The position numbers and the translations under genes are program-made. From assembly GCA_003248865.1 (NCBI GenBank), contig QFPK01000003.1, forward strand, positions 1 to 64,000: DNA of 64,000 nucleotides, given 5' to 3'. Shown in pieces: positions 1-7,167 of the stretch. Source of the stretch: Sphingomonas sp. (GTDB taxonomy: Bacteria; Pseudomonadota; Alphaproteobacteria; Sphingomonadales; Sphingomonadaceae). Numbering within the stretch: the stretch's first letter is position 1; every line of letters begins with the position of its first letter. The notes beneath the pieces were generated by a model, which worked only from the letters and a program-made list of their open reading frames with translations, ran no database searches and was not told the origin of the DNA.

Positions 1-213
1 CAACACCGCAAGCTCGCCGCCTAACATCAACCCCCAGACGAGGTCCGCACTCCGCTAACTTACGCCGCGAGTTGTGCCAAATGTTCTGACGACGGACAGC
101 ATGGTGGAGTGGCATGTTCATAACGGGATTCGAATCGTGCTGATGAAAATGCAGACCGCGGACGATCCGGCTCCGGCAGCCATTGCGAAGACGGTGCGGG
201 CAAAGCGGACATG
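1..213 (+). pseudogene. ECF sigma factor (FecI-like), decayed 3' end
   Basis: The frame ending at the TGA at 211-213 reads TDSMVEWHVHNGIRIVLMKM, which resembles region 4.2 of ECF sigma factors and the tail that follows it. The preceding residues of that helix-turn-helix (RRELCQMF, ending near 86) lie in a different frame that hits a stop at 87-89, and the frame carrying the tail is closed by TAA at 56-58. This looks like a one-base deletion (or two-base insertion) in a sigma gene. Its TGA overlaps the fecR ATG, the usual fecI-fecR arrangement. Only about 210 bases are visible, so the upstream part is outside the window. The assignment rests on short motif similarity and position. Confidence 0.4.
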
Positions 214-1188
214 AGCCGGATGACAGCCAGAGAGATTGACGAGGCAGCGGCGCATTGGGTTTCCCGCCGCGACGGCGACTCCTGGAACACAGAGCTTGAG
301 GCGGAACTGGCCGACTGGATCGCGGCGGACCCCCGTCATGACGGAGCCCTGCTCCGGGCGGAGGCAGCCTGGGAAATGCTGCGCCCCCAGGCCCCAGCCA
401 GCACCGAACCCCCGGTGTTCGGGAGACCGCTCCACGCCCGGATGGGGCGGCGCCAGTTCGTCGGTGCAACGGGCGCGCTTGCCGCCGCATCCGCGGCTGG
501 CGGCATCGCGCTGTTGCTGCCCCGTACCGTATACCGGACTGAAGTCGGCGAAATGCGGCGTATTCCGCTTCCCGATGGTTCCACTGTCGCGATCAACACA
601 GCGAGCACGATCGATGTCGCATTCACCAAGTCGCTCCGCCGCCTGACGATCAGGACTGGCGAAGCCTGGTTCCAGGTCGCGCATGATTCCAGGCGTCCGT
701 TTCTTGTGGAGGCGGGGCGTGTCCGGGCGCGGGCCGTTGGCACGGCCTTTTCGGTGCGGATGCGCGACGATGGCTCCGATGTTCTGGTGACGGAGGGTGT
801 GGTTCGAGTCTGGGTGGAAGGCGCGGATGGACAGGCGACCGATCTGCAGGCGGGCGAACAGGCCTTCATCGCCAACAACGCCGCCGTCTCTCGCGGCGTC
901 GCGGAGGCGCAGGCCATCGACCGGGCGCTCGCATGGCGGGACGGAAAGATCGATCTGGTGGGATTGCCGCTTGCTGACGCCGTTGCGGAATTCAATCGCT
1001 ACAACAAGCGCAAGATTCACCTCGCGGACGCCGGTCTGGCCCATGAACAGTTCGACGGCGTGTTCCGCACCGATGACCCGCTCGGTTTCGCGCGCGCAGT
1101 GGAGGTGAGCCTGAAAGTGCCGCTCGATACGTCAAATCCTGATCGGATCGACATCGGCGCGCGCCGGCCCGAGCCTGACTTGCCGTAA
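211..1188 (+). CDS. FecR family anti-sigma/sigma regulator
   Basis: A 325-residue inner-membrane regulator that relays the state of a TonB receptor to an ECF sigma factor. The N-terminal cytoplasmic part (about 1-70, with AAHWVSRRDGD and WIAADPRHDGALLRAE) matches the FecR N-terminal domain of unknown function. One hydrophobic segment at about 82-110 follows an RRQF pair. The periplasmic FecR domain begins near EVGEMRRIPLPDGS and runs to about 215, and the C-terminal part (LPLADAVAEFNRYN) matches the secretin/TonB-like end typical of these proteins. The ATG overlaps the stop of the sigma remnant, and the STN-type receptor follows after 92 bp. If the sigma factor really is broken, this protein may have lost its partner or work with one encoded elsewhere. 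Confidence 0.88.
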   Translation: MSRMTAREIDEAAAHWVSRRDGDSWNTELEAELADWIAADPRHDGALLRAEAAWEMLRPQAPASTEPPVFGRPLHARMGRRQFVGATGALAAASAAGGIALLLPRTVYRTEVGEMRRIPLPDGSTVAINTASTIDVAFTKSLRRLTIRTGEAWFQVAHDSRRPFLVEAGRVRARAVGTAFSVRMRDDGSDVLVTEGVVRVWVEGADGQATDLQAGEQAFIANNAAVSRGVAEAQAIDRALAWRDGKIDLVGLPLADAVAEFNRYNKRKIHLADAGLAHEQFDGVFRTDDPLGFARAVEVSLKVPLDTSNPDRIDIGARRPEPDLP

Positions 1189-1280
1189 TAAATCTGTCTC
1201 AAGCCTAGGATTTGCCACCGCCGACGCTCTTGGGGGAACAAGGCGGGACAAACCCCGCACGGGCGATCGAAGGGGAAGTC

Positions 1281-3710
1281 ATGGCCGGATCTCAGGGTAT
1301 TCTCGTCACAGCTGCGTTCACGTCTGCGGCCATTGCCGCGCCGGCCATGGCACAGGTCAAGAACTTCGATATTCCGGTTCAGTCCGTCAGCGCAGGGATT
1401 GCTCAGCTGGGGCGCCAGGCCAATGTGCAGATCGTCGTGGCAAGCAAGGATGCGCGCGGCAAGCAGGGCAAGGCCGTGCAGGGACGCATGACGACCGAGG
1501 CTGCTCTCAGCCGGTTGCTTGAGGATACCGGGCTTCAGGCGAAGTCGACCGGGTCCCAGACTTTCGTGATCGTTCCGGTGGCGGAAGCCGCGGAGATCGG
1601 CTCAGCGGACAGCTTCGAAGCCGTGCAGGACATCGTCGTCACGGCGCAGAAGCGCGAGGAACGACTTATCGACACCCCGCAATCGGTCACGGTGGTTTCC
1701 GCGCAGGAGCTGTCGCGCCTGTCTGCAACCCAGTTCCGCGATTTCGCAAACACCGTTCCCGGTCTGACGTTCGATACCGCGGGCGCGGGGCAGTCGCAGA
1801 TCACGCTGCGCGGCGTGACGGCCGGCTGGGATGTCAGCCCCACCGTCGCCATCTATGTCGATGACGTGCCCTATGGCTCCAGCAGCGCATTTGCGCAGGG
1901 CAGCTCCATCGCGCTCGATGTCGGCCTGTTCGATGTCGAGCGCATCGAAGTGCTTCGCGGCCCGCAAGGAACACTCTATGGCGCCAGCACGCTCGGCGGC
2001 CTTCTGAAATATGGCATGAAGACCCCCGAACTTGACAGCATGCATGTCTCGGCCAGGGCCGGCATCGCCAGCGTTCACAAAGGCGGGATCAGTTATGACG
2101 GCGCCGCCGCCGTCAATATGCCGATGGGCGAAACGGTCGCGGTGCGCGCAAGTGGCTACTACTCGCGCGACGCCGGTTACATCGACAACATCCAGCTGGG
2201 CGATAAGGACGTCAATGCAGCCGACATTTACGGTGGCCGGATCGACGCCCTGTTCAAGCCGACTGAGGATCTGACCATCCGGCTCAGCGCATTCGCCCAG
2301 AACCTGTCGCGCGACGGAACGGCAATCGCCGAATATACGCCGTTGCGGCAGCCGGCCTTTGGCGACCTGAACCAGAAGCGCTGGCTGGCGGAGTCCTTCG
2401 ACCAGGATTTCCGCCTGGTGAGCGGGACGGTGGCCTATGATTTCGGCCCCGCGACACTCACGTCCATCTCAAGCTACCAGTCGATGAACGCCAGATCGCT
2501 GACGGATTATTCGGCCTCCTATGTGCCCTATTTCAATTCCGACCCGGGCACGTTCGGCGGCCCCTACAGCGCTGTCGGCATCTTCAGCGACGTCCTGCTC
2601 AGGAAATTCACGCAGGAGGTGCGCGTAGGCTCCAACGGCGGCGGCAGGCTCGAATGGCTGGTGGGCGGCTTCTACACTGTCGAAACCGTTCGGAGCGACG
2701 AGCATATGGACCTGTTCGGCGAAGCCGGTGAGCCGATCAGTCCCGATCAGATCTATGTGCGCTCTCAGCCGTCGCAGTTCCGGGAACTGGCCGGCTTCTT
2801 CAACCTCGCCTACAATGTGACCGACGCGCTGCAGTTGAGCGGCGGCGTGCGACTGGCGCAGAACCGCCAGCGCAACGAGGTGATCGGTCAGGGGCTGTTT
2901 GCCGTCTCGACACCGGAGGGGCGCTCGAAGGAAACGGTCACCACCTATCTTGCCAATGCGCGTTATCAATTCAATGCCAATGTCACGGCCTACGCCCGCT
3001 TCGCGACGGGGTATCGGCCGGGCGGCCCCAACAGCATCAATTATGATCCCACCACCGGCGAACCCTTCGGCCTGCCGCGCTTCGAGTCCGACAGTCTGAA
3101 GAGTTATGAGCTCGGCCTGAAGGCGCAGACGCCCGGCAGAAGCTTCTCGGTCGATGCATCCGCCTATTACATCGACTGGGACAACATCCAGATCATCGCG
3201 GTGCGCAACGGCTTCGGCGTTGTCGCCAATGCATCGCGCGCGCGCATCAAGGGAGCTGAGCTCAGCTTCTCTGCCCGCCCGGCTGCGGGCTTCGAGTTTT
3301 CAGGCGCATTCGCTTATCAGGACGCGCAACTGGCGGACGACGCCCCGGATCTCGGCGGCGTGGATGGGCAGCGCCTGCCGGCGGTCCCGAAGTTCACGGC
3401 GGCATTGCTGGGCGACTACACCCTCCAGAGCAGTCCGTTTCGTCCGACAGCAGGTGCGACGCTGCGCTTCGTCTCGGATCGGGAAGTGGATTTCGCGCGA
3501 TCCTACGTGCTGCCTGCCTACACGACATTCGATCTGCGCGCAGGCGTCACCATCGGACGGGTGGACCTGACGGCCTTCCTGCGCAACGCCTTCGATGAGC
3601 GTGGCCAGCTCGGCGCCCGCACCTATGCGATAACCGGCGGGCCGGACGCGCTTCCCGTTTCCATCCTGCAACCACGCACCATCGGCCTGAGCGCATCGAT
3701 GGACTTCTGA
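1281..3710 (+). CDS. TonB-dependent receptor with N-terminal STN signalling domain
   Basis: An 809-residue outer-membrane receptor, probably for a ferric siderophore. ATG 1281 is chosen because AAGGGGAAG lies just upstream and a signal peptide ending in APAMAQ follows; upstream in-frame starts lack this. The STN domain spans about 25-110 (FDIPVQSVSAGIAQLGRQA). A TonB box (DIVVTAQKRE) lies near 130, followed by the plug with ERIEVLRGPQGTLYGAST and a 22-stranded barrel ending in LSASMDF. The STN domain plus the adjacent fecR indicate a transducer-type receptor that signals ligand occupancy to the sigma/anti-sigma pair. Its stop overlaps the next start by one base, so receptor and esterase are probably translationally coupled. 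The ligand is inferred from context, not visible. Confidence 0.92.
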   Translation: MAGSQGILVTAAFTSAAIAAPAMAQVKNFDIPVQSVSAGIAQLGRQANVQIVVASKDARGKQGKAVQGRMTTEAALSRLLEDTGLQAKSTGSQTFVIVPVAEAAEIGSADSFEAVQDIVVTAQKREERLIDTPQSVTVVSAQELSRLSATQFRDFANTVPGLTFDTAGAGQSQITLRGVTAGWDVSPTVAIYVDDVPYGSSSAFAQGSSIALDVGLFDVERIEVLRGPQGTLYGASTLGGLLKYGMKTPELDSMHVSARAGIASVHKGGISYDGAAAVNMPMGETVAVRASGYYSRDAGYIDNIQLGDKDVNAADIYGGRIDALFKPTEDLTIRLSAFAQNLSRDGTAIAEYTPLRQPAFGDLNQKRWLAESFDQDFRLVSGTVAYDFGPATLTSISSYQSMNARSLTDYSASYVPYFNSDPGTFGGPYSAVGIFSDVLLRKFTQEVRVGSNGGGRLEWLVGGFYTVETVRSDEHMDLFGEAGEPISPDQIYVRSQPSQFRELAGFFNLAYNVTDALQLSGGVRLAQNRQRNEVIGQGLFAVSTPEGRSKETVTTYLANARYQFNANVTAYARFATGYRPGGPNSINYDPTTGEPFGLPRFESDSLKSYELGLKAQTPGRSFSVDASAYYIDWDNIQIIAVRNGFGVVANASRARIKGAELSFSARPAAGFEFSGAFAYQDAQLADDAPDLGGVDGQRLPAVPKFTAALLGDYTLQSSPFRPTAGATLRFVSDREVDFARSYVLPAYTTFDLRAGVTIGRVDLTAFLRNAFDERGQLGARTYAITGGPDALPVSILQPRTIGLSASMDF

Positions 3711-4858
3711 TGCGCATTTCGCGTCTGGTCGAACGATTGACGGCGATACTGTTGTTGCTTCCTGTACATGCGGGCCTCGCGGTCTTCTCGGCAACGCCGG
3801 TTTCAGCATCCGATGTCCCCGTGGCTTCCCGCCCTCCGGTCAATCCAACGGCCTCTCGCGACGCGGTATTCTCCCGCGAGCGAACGTGGCAATGGGTGGA
3901 GACCTCGGAACGGGGGCATCGGTACGACATCTTTCTCTCGCTGCCGAAGGCCCCGGCACCTGAGGGCGGTTATCCTGTCATTTTCGTGCTCGACGGCGAT
4001 ACGGCGTTCTCGACAGTGGCGGATGCGGCGCGAACTCAGGAGATTCTGTTCGGCCCGGTCGTGGTCGTCGGTATCAGCCACTCTGCCGAAGTCATCGGCA
4101 CACCCCGGCAACGGGATATGAGCTTGGTGGCGGATATCACCGACCCTGCCGTGACGCGGCAGTCCAGGACGCGCAACAGCGACGCTGAAGACTTCATCGC
4201 ATTCCTGACCGGGCAGCTAGAGGCATCGATCGCGTCCCGGGTGGCGATCGACCCCCATCGGAAGGCACTTTTCGGTCATTCCCTGGGCGGCCTGCTGGCT
4301 TTGCACATGTTGCTCACGCGCCCGGGCGCTTATGACGTTCTCGCTGCCGGAAGCCCATCGCTCTGGGCAGGCGGCCAGCTGATCTGGCAGGAACTGGAGA
4401 TGTTCGGGGAACGGTCCGCCTCAGGGGGCACTCGGCCTCCGGCTGTTTTCATCGCCATCGGCTCACTGGAAGATGCCCTCCAACCCGAAGAAGCGCGTGC
4501 GGCCGCCACGCTGAAACTGCGGCTGACGGAGCAGATGATTCACGATTTCGCGATGGTTGGAAATGCGAGGCTGTTTGCAACCCGATTGTCCGGCGGTGGC
4601 CGGGTCGATGTGACATTCCGAGAAATCCCTGATGCCACACACACATCGGTCATTCCGGCATATCTGGGATCTGCGATGCGGATCGCGATGACGAGATGGT
4701 TCGGATCCATGCTCTCAGCGATTCATCTATGCCGGCGCCCAGAAAGCGAAGGGTGTCGTCAATCCTGCCATGGCCCAGGAGAATCTGGGCCGCTTGCAGG
4801 CGCCGGTAGCCTTCATTGCGGAAACAACTCGACTTGGGTCTCGGCGGTGCGGCCGTAA
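3710..4858 (+). CDS. Periplasmic alpha/beta hydrolase, siderophore-esterase (IroE/COG2819)-like, with foreign C-terminal tail
   Basis: 382 residues. A signal peptide (LTAILLLLPVHAGLAVFSA) is followed by an esterase-family alpha/beta hydrolase: strand VIFVLDGD near 90, nucleophile elbow GHSLGG with Ser191, and His311 in the ATHTSVIP segment. These features match COG2819 hydrolases such as IroE, which linearise siderophores in the periplasm, and the overlap with the receptor gene supports release of iron or modification of an imported siderophore. The recognisable fold ends near residue 331. The last ~50 residues are translated from DNA that on the other strand encodes a tyrosine-recombinase fragment and then the end of the DUF1398 gene. 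The original C-terminus has probably been replaced after a rearrangement, leaving the catalytic core intact. Confidence 0.82.
   Translation: MRISRLVERLTAILLLLPVHAGLAVFSATPVSASDVPVASRPPVNPTASRDAVFSRERTWQWVETSERGHRYDIFLSLPKAPAPEGGYPVIFVLDGDTAFSTVADAARTQEILFGPVVVVGISHSAEVIGTPRQRDMSLVADITDPAVTRQSRTRNSDAEDFIAFLTGQLEASIASRVAIDPHRKALFGHSLGGLLALHMLLTRPGAYDVLAAGSPSLWAGGQLIWQELEMFGERSASGGTRPPAVFIAIGSLEDALQPEEARAAATLKLRLTEQMIHDFAMVGNARLFATRLSGGGRVDVTFREIPDATHTSVIPAYLGSAMRIAMTRWFGSMLSAIHLCRRPESEGCRQSCHGPGESGPLAGAGSLHCGNNSTWVSAVRP
4707..4817 (-). pseudogene. Tyrosine recombinase/integrase C-terminal fragment
   Basis: The minus strand reads EGYRRLQAAQILLGHGRIDD followed by TLRFLGAGIDESL. This is the hallmark C-terminal box of phage-type integrases (family pattern N-x-R-x-x-Q-x-LLGH-x-x-I-x-x-T-x-RYLG). 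The LLGH histidine is kept, but the catalytic tyrosine of the RYLG motif is Phe (RFLG). No N-terminal or central integrase domain is present. The fragment starts at the stop codon of the DUF1398 gene and lies inside the 3' end of the esterase reading frame on the other strand. It is a relic of a mobile element. Confidence 0.7.
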
Positions 4859-5214
4859 TAGAGGACCCGACGACCCGTGAACGAGACGAGATAGCCCGCA
4901 CAGCCAGCGGCCTTCACCTTCTCGCAAAAAGCGACATAGCTGTAGTCGCTGCCATTGCTCTGGGCCCAACGCACGAGTTTCTCGACCTCCGCGCCGCTGA
5001 AGGTTGCCGCAACCACGCCTTTTGAATGTGGGACCGCAAGCTCGATGCTGTCGCCGTCGGGCATGTAGTAGATCTGGGCGTTTCGGCGGTAATCGACCGC
5101 ATAGCACTCGAAACCTGCACCGGCGAGCCTCGTGATGATTTCGGGGAAACTCAGGCTGCCGTCATGCGCGGCATTCAGGCAGGCCTTGGCAACTGCAATT
5201 TGTTCCGCATCCAT
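4813..5214 (-). CDS. DUF1398 (YbcV-like) family protein
   Basis: A 133-residue soluble protein with no signal peptide. The sequence (ARAG-type ECYAVDYRRN, YYMPDGDSIE, FSGAEVEKLVRWAQ, GYLVSFTGRRVLYYGRTAE) matches the DUF1398 family, whose biochemical role is not established. ATG 5214 follows AGGAAGGAA, a strong ribosome-binding site. It lies 41 bp downstream of the MarR gene on the same strand, so the two probably form one autoregulated unit. The MarR partner suggests a stress or xenobiotic response role, which is only inference. Confidence 0.78.
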   Translation of the reverse strand: MDAEQIAVAKACLNAAHDGSLSFPEIITRLAGAGFECYAVDYRRNAQIYYMPDGDSIELAVPHSKGVVAATFSGAEVEKLVRWAQSNGSDYSYVAFCEKVKAAGCAGYLVSFTGRRVLYYGRTAETQVELFPQ

Positions 5215-5255
5215 GCACAGTTCCTTCCTCGGACGGGGATGTGGGGTCGTTGGGG

Positions 5256-5708
5256 TCAGTCGACAGGCACTTCCGACAACCCGCATCTGGTGATCAACGC
5301 GTGCAGCGTGGCGCGCAGCCCTTCATGCTCTTCACGGCTGAGGCCGGCGAAGAAGGCAGCGTCATTCTCGTCAGCAAGGCGGGCAATCACCGGCACCTTC
5401 TTTGCCCCTGCGGCAGAAAGGGAAAGGCTGTGCCCACGCTTGTCGTCAGGGTTGCTGGCGCGTTCGATCAGGCCCTTTTCCAGCAACCGGTCAGCAAGCT
5501 TGCTGATGGCCCCTTTAGTCATGCCCATCTTGCGGGCCAGAACGGTAGGGGCGCTGGGCTCGCCGCTATAGAGTGTGCGCAACATCACCCACTCCGCCAC
5601 TGTCACACCTTCATCTGCCACCCTGCTGGCGAACGTGTGCGATACGGCGTTCGACACCATTCGCAGCAGATAGCCGGTGTGATCGGTCAGGTCCGAGATG
5701 GCAGGCAT
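5256..5708 (-). CDS. MarR family transcriptional regulator
   Basis: A 150-residue winged-helix regulator. It has the MarR order: N-terminal dimerisation helices, then WVMLRTLYSGEPSAPTVLAR, recognition helix region MTKGAISKLADRLLEKGLI, the wing with NPDDKRGHSLSLSAAGA, and C-terminal helices. ATG 5708 is preferred over GTG 5714 because GGAG sits 5 bases upstream of the ATG. A perfect 15-bp inverted repeat lies directly upstream and is the expected operator, which implies autorepression. It is transcribed together with the DUF1398 gene. The ligand is unknown. Confidence 0.9.
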   Translation of the reverse strand: MPAISDLTDHTGYLLRMVSNAVSHTFASRVADEGVTVAEWVMLRTLYSGEPSAPTVLARKMGMTKGAISKLADRLLEKGLIERASNPDDKRGHSLSLSAAGAKKVPVIARLADENDAAFFAGLSREEHEGLRATLHALITRCGLSEVPVD

Positions 5709-5721
5709 CAACACTCCAATT

Positions 5722-5762
5722 TGTTGACTAGGAAACCATTTGATATAGTTTCCTAGTCAACA
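5722..5762. promoter_or_regulatory. Perfect 15-bp inverted repeat, probable MarR operator
   Basis: The left arm TGTTGACTAGGAAAC (5722-5736) and right arm GTTTCCTAGTCAACA (5748-5762) are exact reverse complements separated by 11 bp. The site starts 13 bp upstream of the MarR start codon. Arm length, symmetry and position are typical of a MarR-family operator overlapping the promoter of its own gene. The arms carry TTGACT, which could act as a -35 hexamer in either direction. Confidence 0.8.
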
Positions 5763-5910
5763 TTAATCATTGCGGAATGAATGGTGATTCTCAAGCTGCG
5801 AAACCCAGGGCATGACCGTTCGTAATCGGGGCCGCGGCAGGTCGCACGTACGGTGGATGCGCTCTGGCTATGTGCAAGTCGAAAGTGGTGGATTTGATAA
5901 CCGAGCCCTT

Positions 5911-6555
5911 TCAGATTGCGGCTGCGCGAAATACTTCGCTCAGCGCCTCGATCAACTGCTCGTCCGAGTAAAGCAGCGGGTCGCCCAGCGATTCGACCAG
6001 CCCCTTCATCGTCAGCACGCCCAGCGCCGACATGAAAGCGAGGAATGCGAGCAAACGGGGTTCAACCTTGCCGGCTCGTTCCTCTTCGGAAAGCCTGCTG
6101 GTCGCGCCGCTGAGAAGCAGATTGTTCAACGGGCGGATGCGCTCGAAATGTTCGGGCAGAACCTGAAGACCGCCAGAAACCTGGCCCAGCAGGTAGGCGA
6201 GGCGGAAATCATCCATCCGTGGCGCGAAGTTTCCGATGGTGTTGCGGATGACGGCGGCAAGCGCGTCCGGGCCCGTTTCGACCTCGTCCACGGCATCGCG
6301 CACCAGTTCGCCCTGATGTTCCCACACGCCAAATACCAGTTCGAAGACCAGCGCCTCCTTGGAAGCAAAGTAATAATAGAGGCCGGTTTTCGACATTCCG
6401 GCCTCTCGCGCGACGGCCTCCAGCGTAACGGACGCGATTCCATCGCGCTTCAACACCACGCGGGCAGCAGCCAGAATTTCCTCACGTGAACGTTCGCGGC
6501 GACGGTTCTGGCGCGCGCGCCGTGCTTCGGCTGGATCTGCAGGAGGCTTTGTCAT
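5911..6555 (-). CDS. TetR family transcriptional regulator
   Basis: A 214-residue repressor-type regulator. The N-terminal helix-turn-helix (about 25-70) has the TetR signature ILAAARVVLKRDGIASVTLE, then AREAGMSKTGLYYYFASKEA. The rest is an all-helical ligand-binding domain. ATG 6555 is chosen because GGTGAG lies just upstream; the longer upstream frame has no site. It is divergent from the MAPEG/serine hydrolase genes across a 139-bp intergenic region and probably controls them. The ligand is unknown. Confidence 0.9.
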   Translation of the reverse strand: MTKPPADPAEARRARQNRRRERSREEILAAARVVLKRDGIASVTLEAVAREAGMSKTGLYYYFASKEALVFELVFGVWEHQGELVRDAVDEVETGPDALAAVIRNTIGNFAPRMDDFRLAYLLGQVSGGLQVLPEHFERIRPLNNLLLSGATSRLSEEERAGKVEPRLLAFLAFMSALGVLTMKGLVESLGDPLLYSDEQLIEALSEVFRAAAI

Positions 6556-6615
6556 TTGGCTCACCCTAGGGCGCGGACGGAAAAAGTGCCAGAAGATCAA
6601 GAATAAGTCCAGCGG

Positions 6616-6643
6616 TTGATTTTTTCGAACATTGGTCTAAAAT
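6616..6643 (+). promoter_or_regulatory. Sigma-70-type promoter for MAPEG gene
   Basis: TTGATT at 6616-6621 and TAAAAT at 6638-6643 are separated by 16 bp in a locally AT-rich stretch, 51 bp before the MAPEG start codon. The position between the divergent TetR and MAPEG genes fits a TetR-controlled promoter. No clear operator palindrome longer than TTCGAA (within the spacer) was seen. Confidence 0.5.
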
Positions 6644-6694
6644 TCATACGGCGTCCGACAAAATGAGTCGGGCAAGCCATGCAGGGGCATTGGA

Positions 6695-7156
6695 ATGGAT
6701 CAGTTAAATCTGACGAACCCGGTCTTCGCGACCTTTGTGATCTCGGCAGCGATCATGATCGTCAAAGGCGTCGCGATGTCGTGGCTGACTGTCGTGCAGA
6801 TGATGAAAACCAATGCCGGCCTGCTCAACCCGGAAGATCTGAGGAAAACGCCGTTCAACCCGGAGCCCTATCCGGGCCAGCTGGAGCCGAACGACAAGGT
6901 GGAGAGGGTGCGCCGCATCCAGCGGAACGACCTGGAAAACCTGCCATATTTTTTCGTGGCCGGGCTGCTTTACGTGACTACGGCGCCGCCGCTCTGGCTG
7001 GCGCAACTTCTGTTCTACGGCTTCGTCGCCACGCGCCTCGCGCATTTCGCCGCTTATCTCAGCGCGCAGAACCACGAACTGCGGGCTGCGCTGTGGACGC
7101 CTGGTTCGCTCATCATCCTCTATCTGGCCGTCGCTTCGCTGGTGTCGGCGCTGTGA
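6695..7156 (+). CDS. MAPEG family integral membrane protein
   Basis: 153 residues with four predicted membrane segments (about 10-32, 75-95, 98-115 and 130-150). The loop between the first and second contains ERVRRIQRNDLENLPYF, the family motif of MAPEG proteins (membrane-associated eicosanoid and glutathione metabolism enzymes). Bacterial members are thought to conjugate or reduce hydrophobic electrophiles with glutathione. Its stop overlaps a possible GTG start of the downstream serine hydrolase, so the pair is probably one operon under the divergent TetR gene. The substrate is unknown. Confidence 0.85.
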   Translation: MDQLNLTNPVFATFVISAAIMIVKGVAMSWLTVVQMMKTNAGLLNPEDLRKTPFNPEPYPGQLEPNDKVERVRRIQRNDLENLPYFFVAGLLYVTTAPPLWLAQLLFYGFVATRLAHFAAYLSAQNHELRAALWTPGSLIILYLAVASLVSAL

Positions 7157-7167
7157 GCGGGCGCAGG

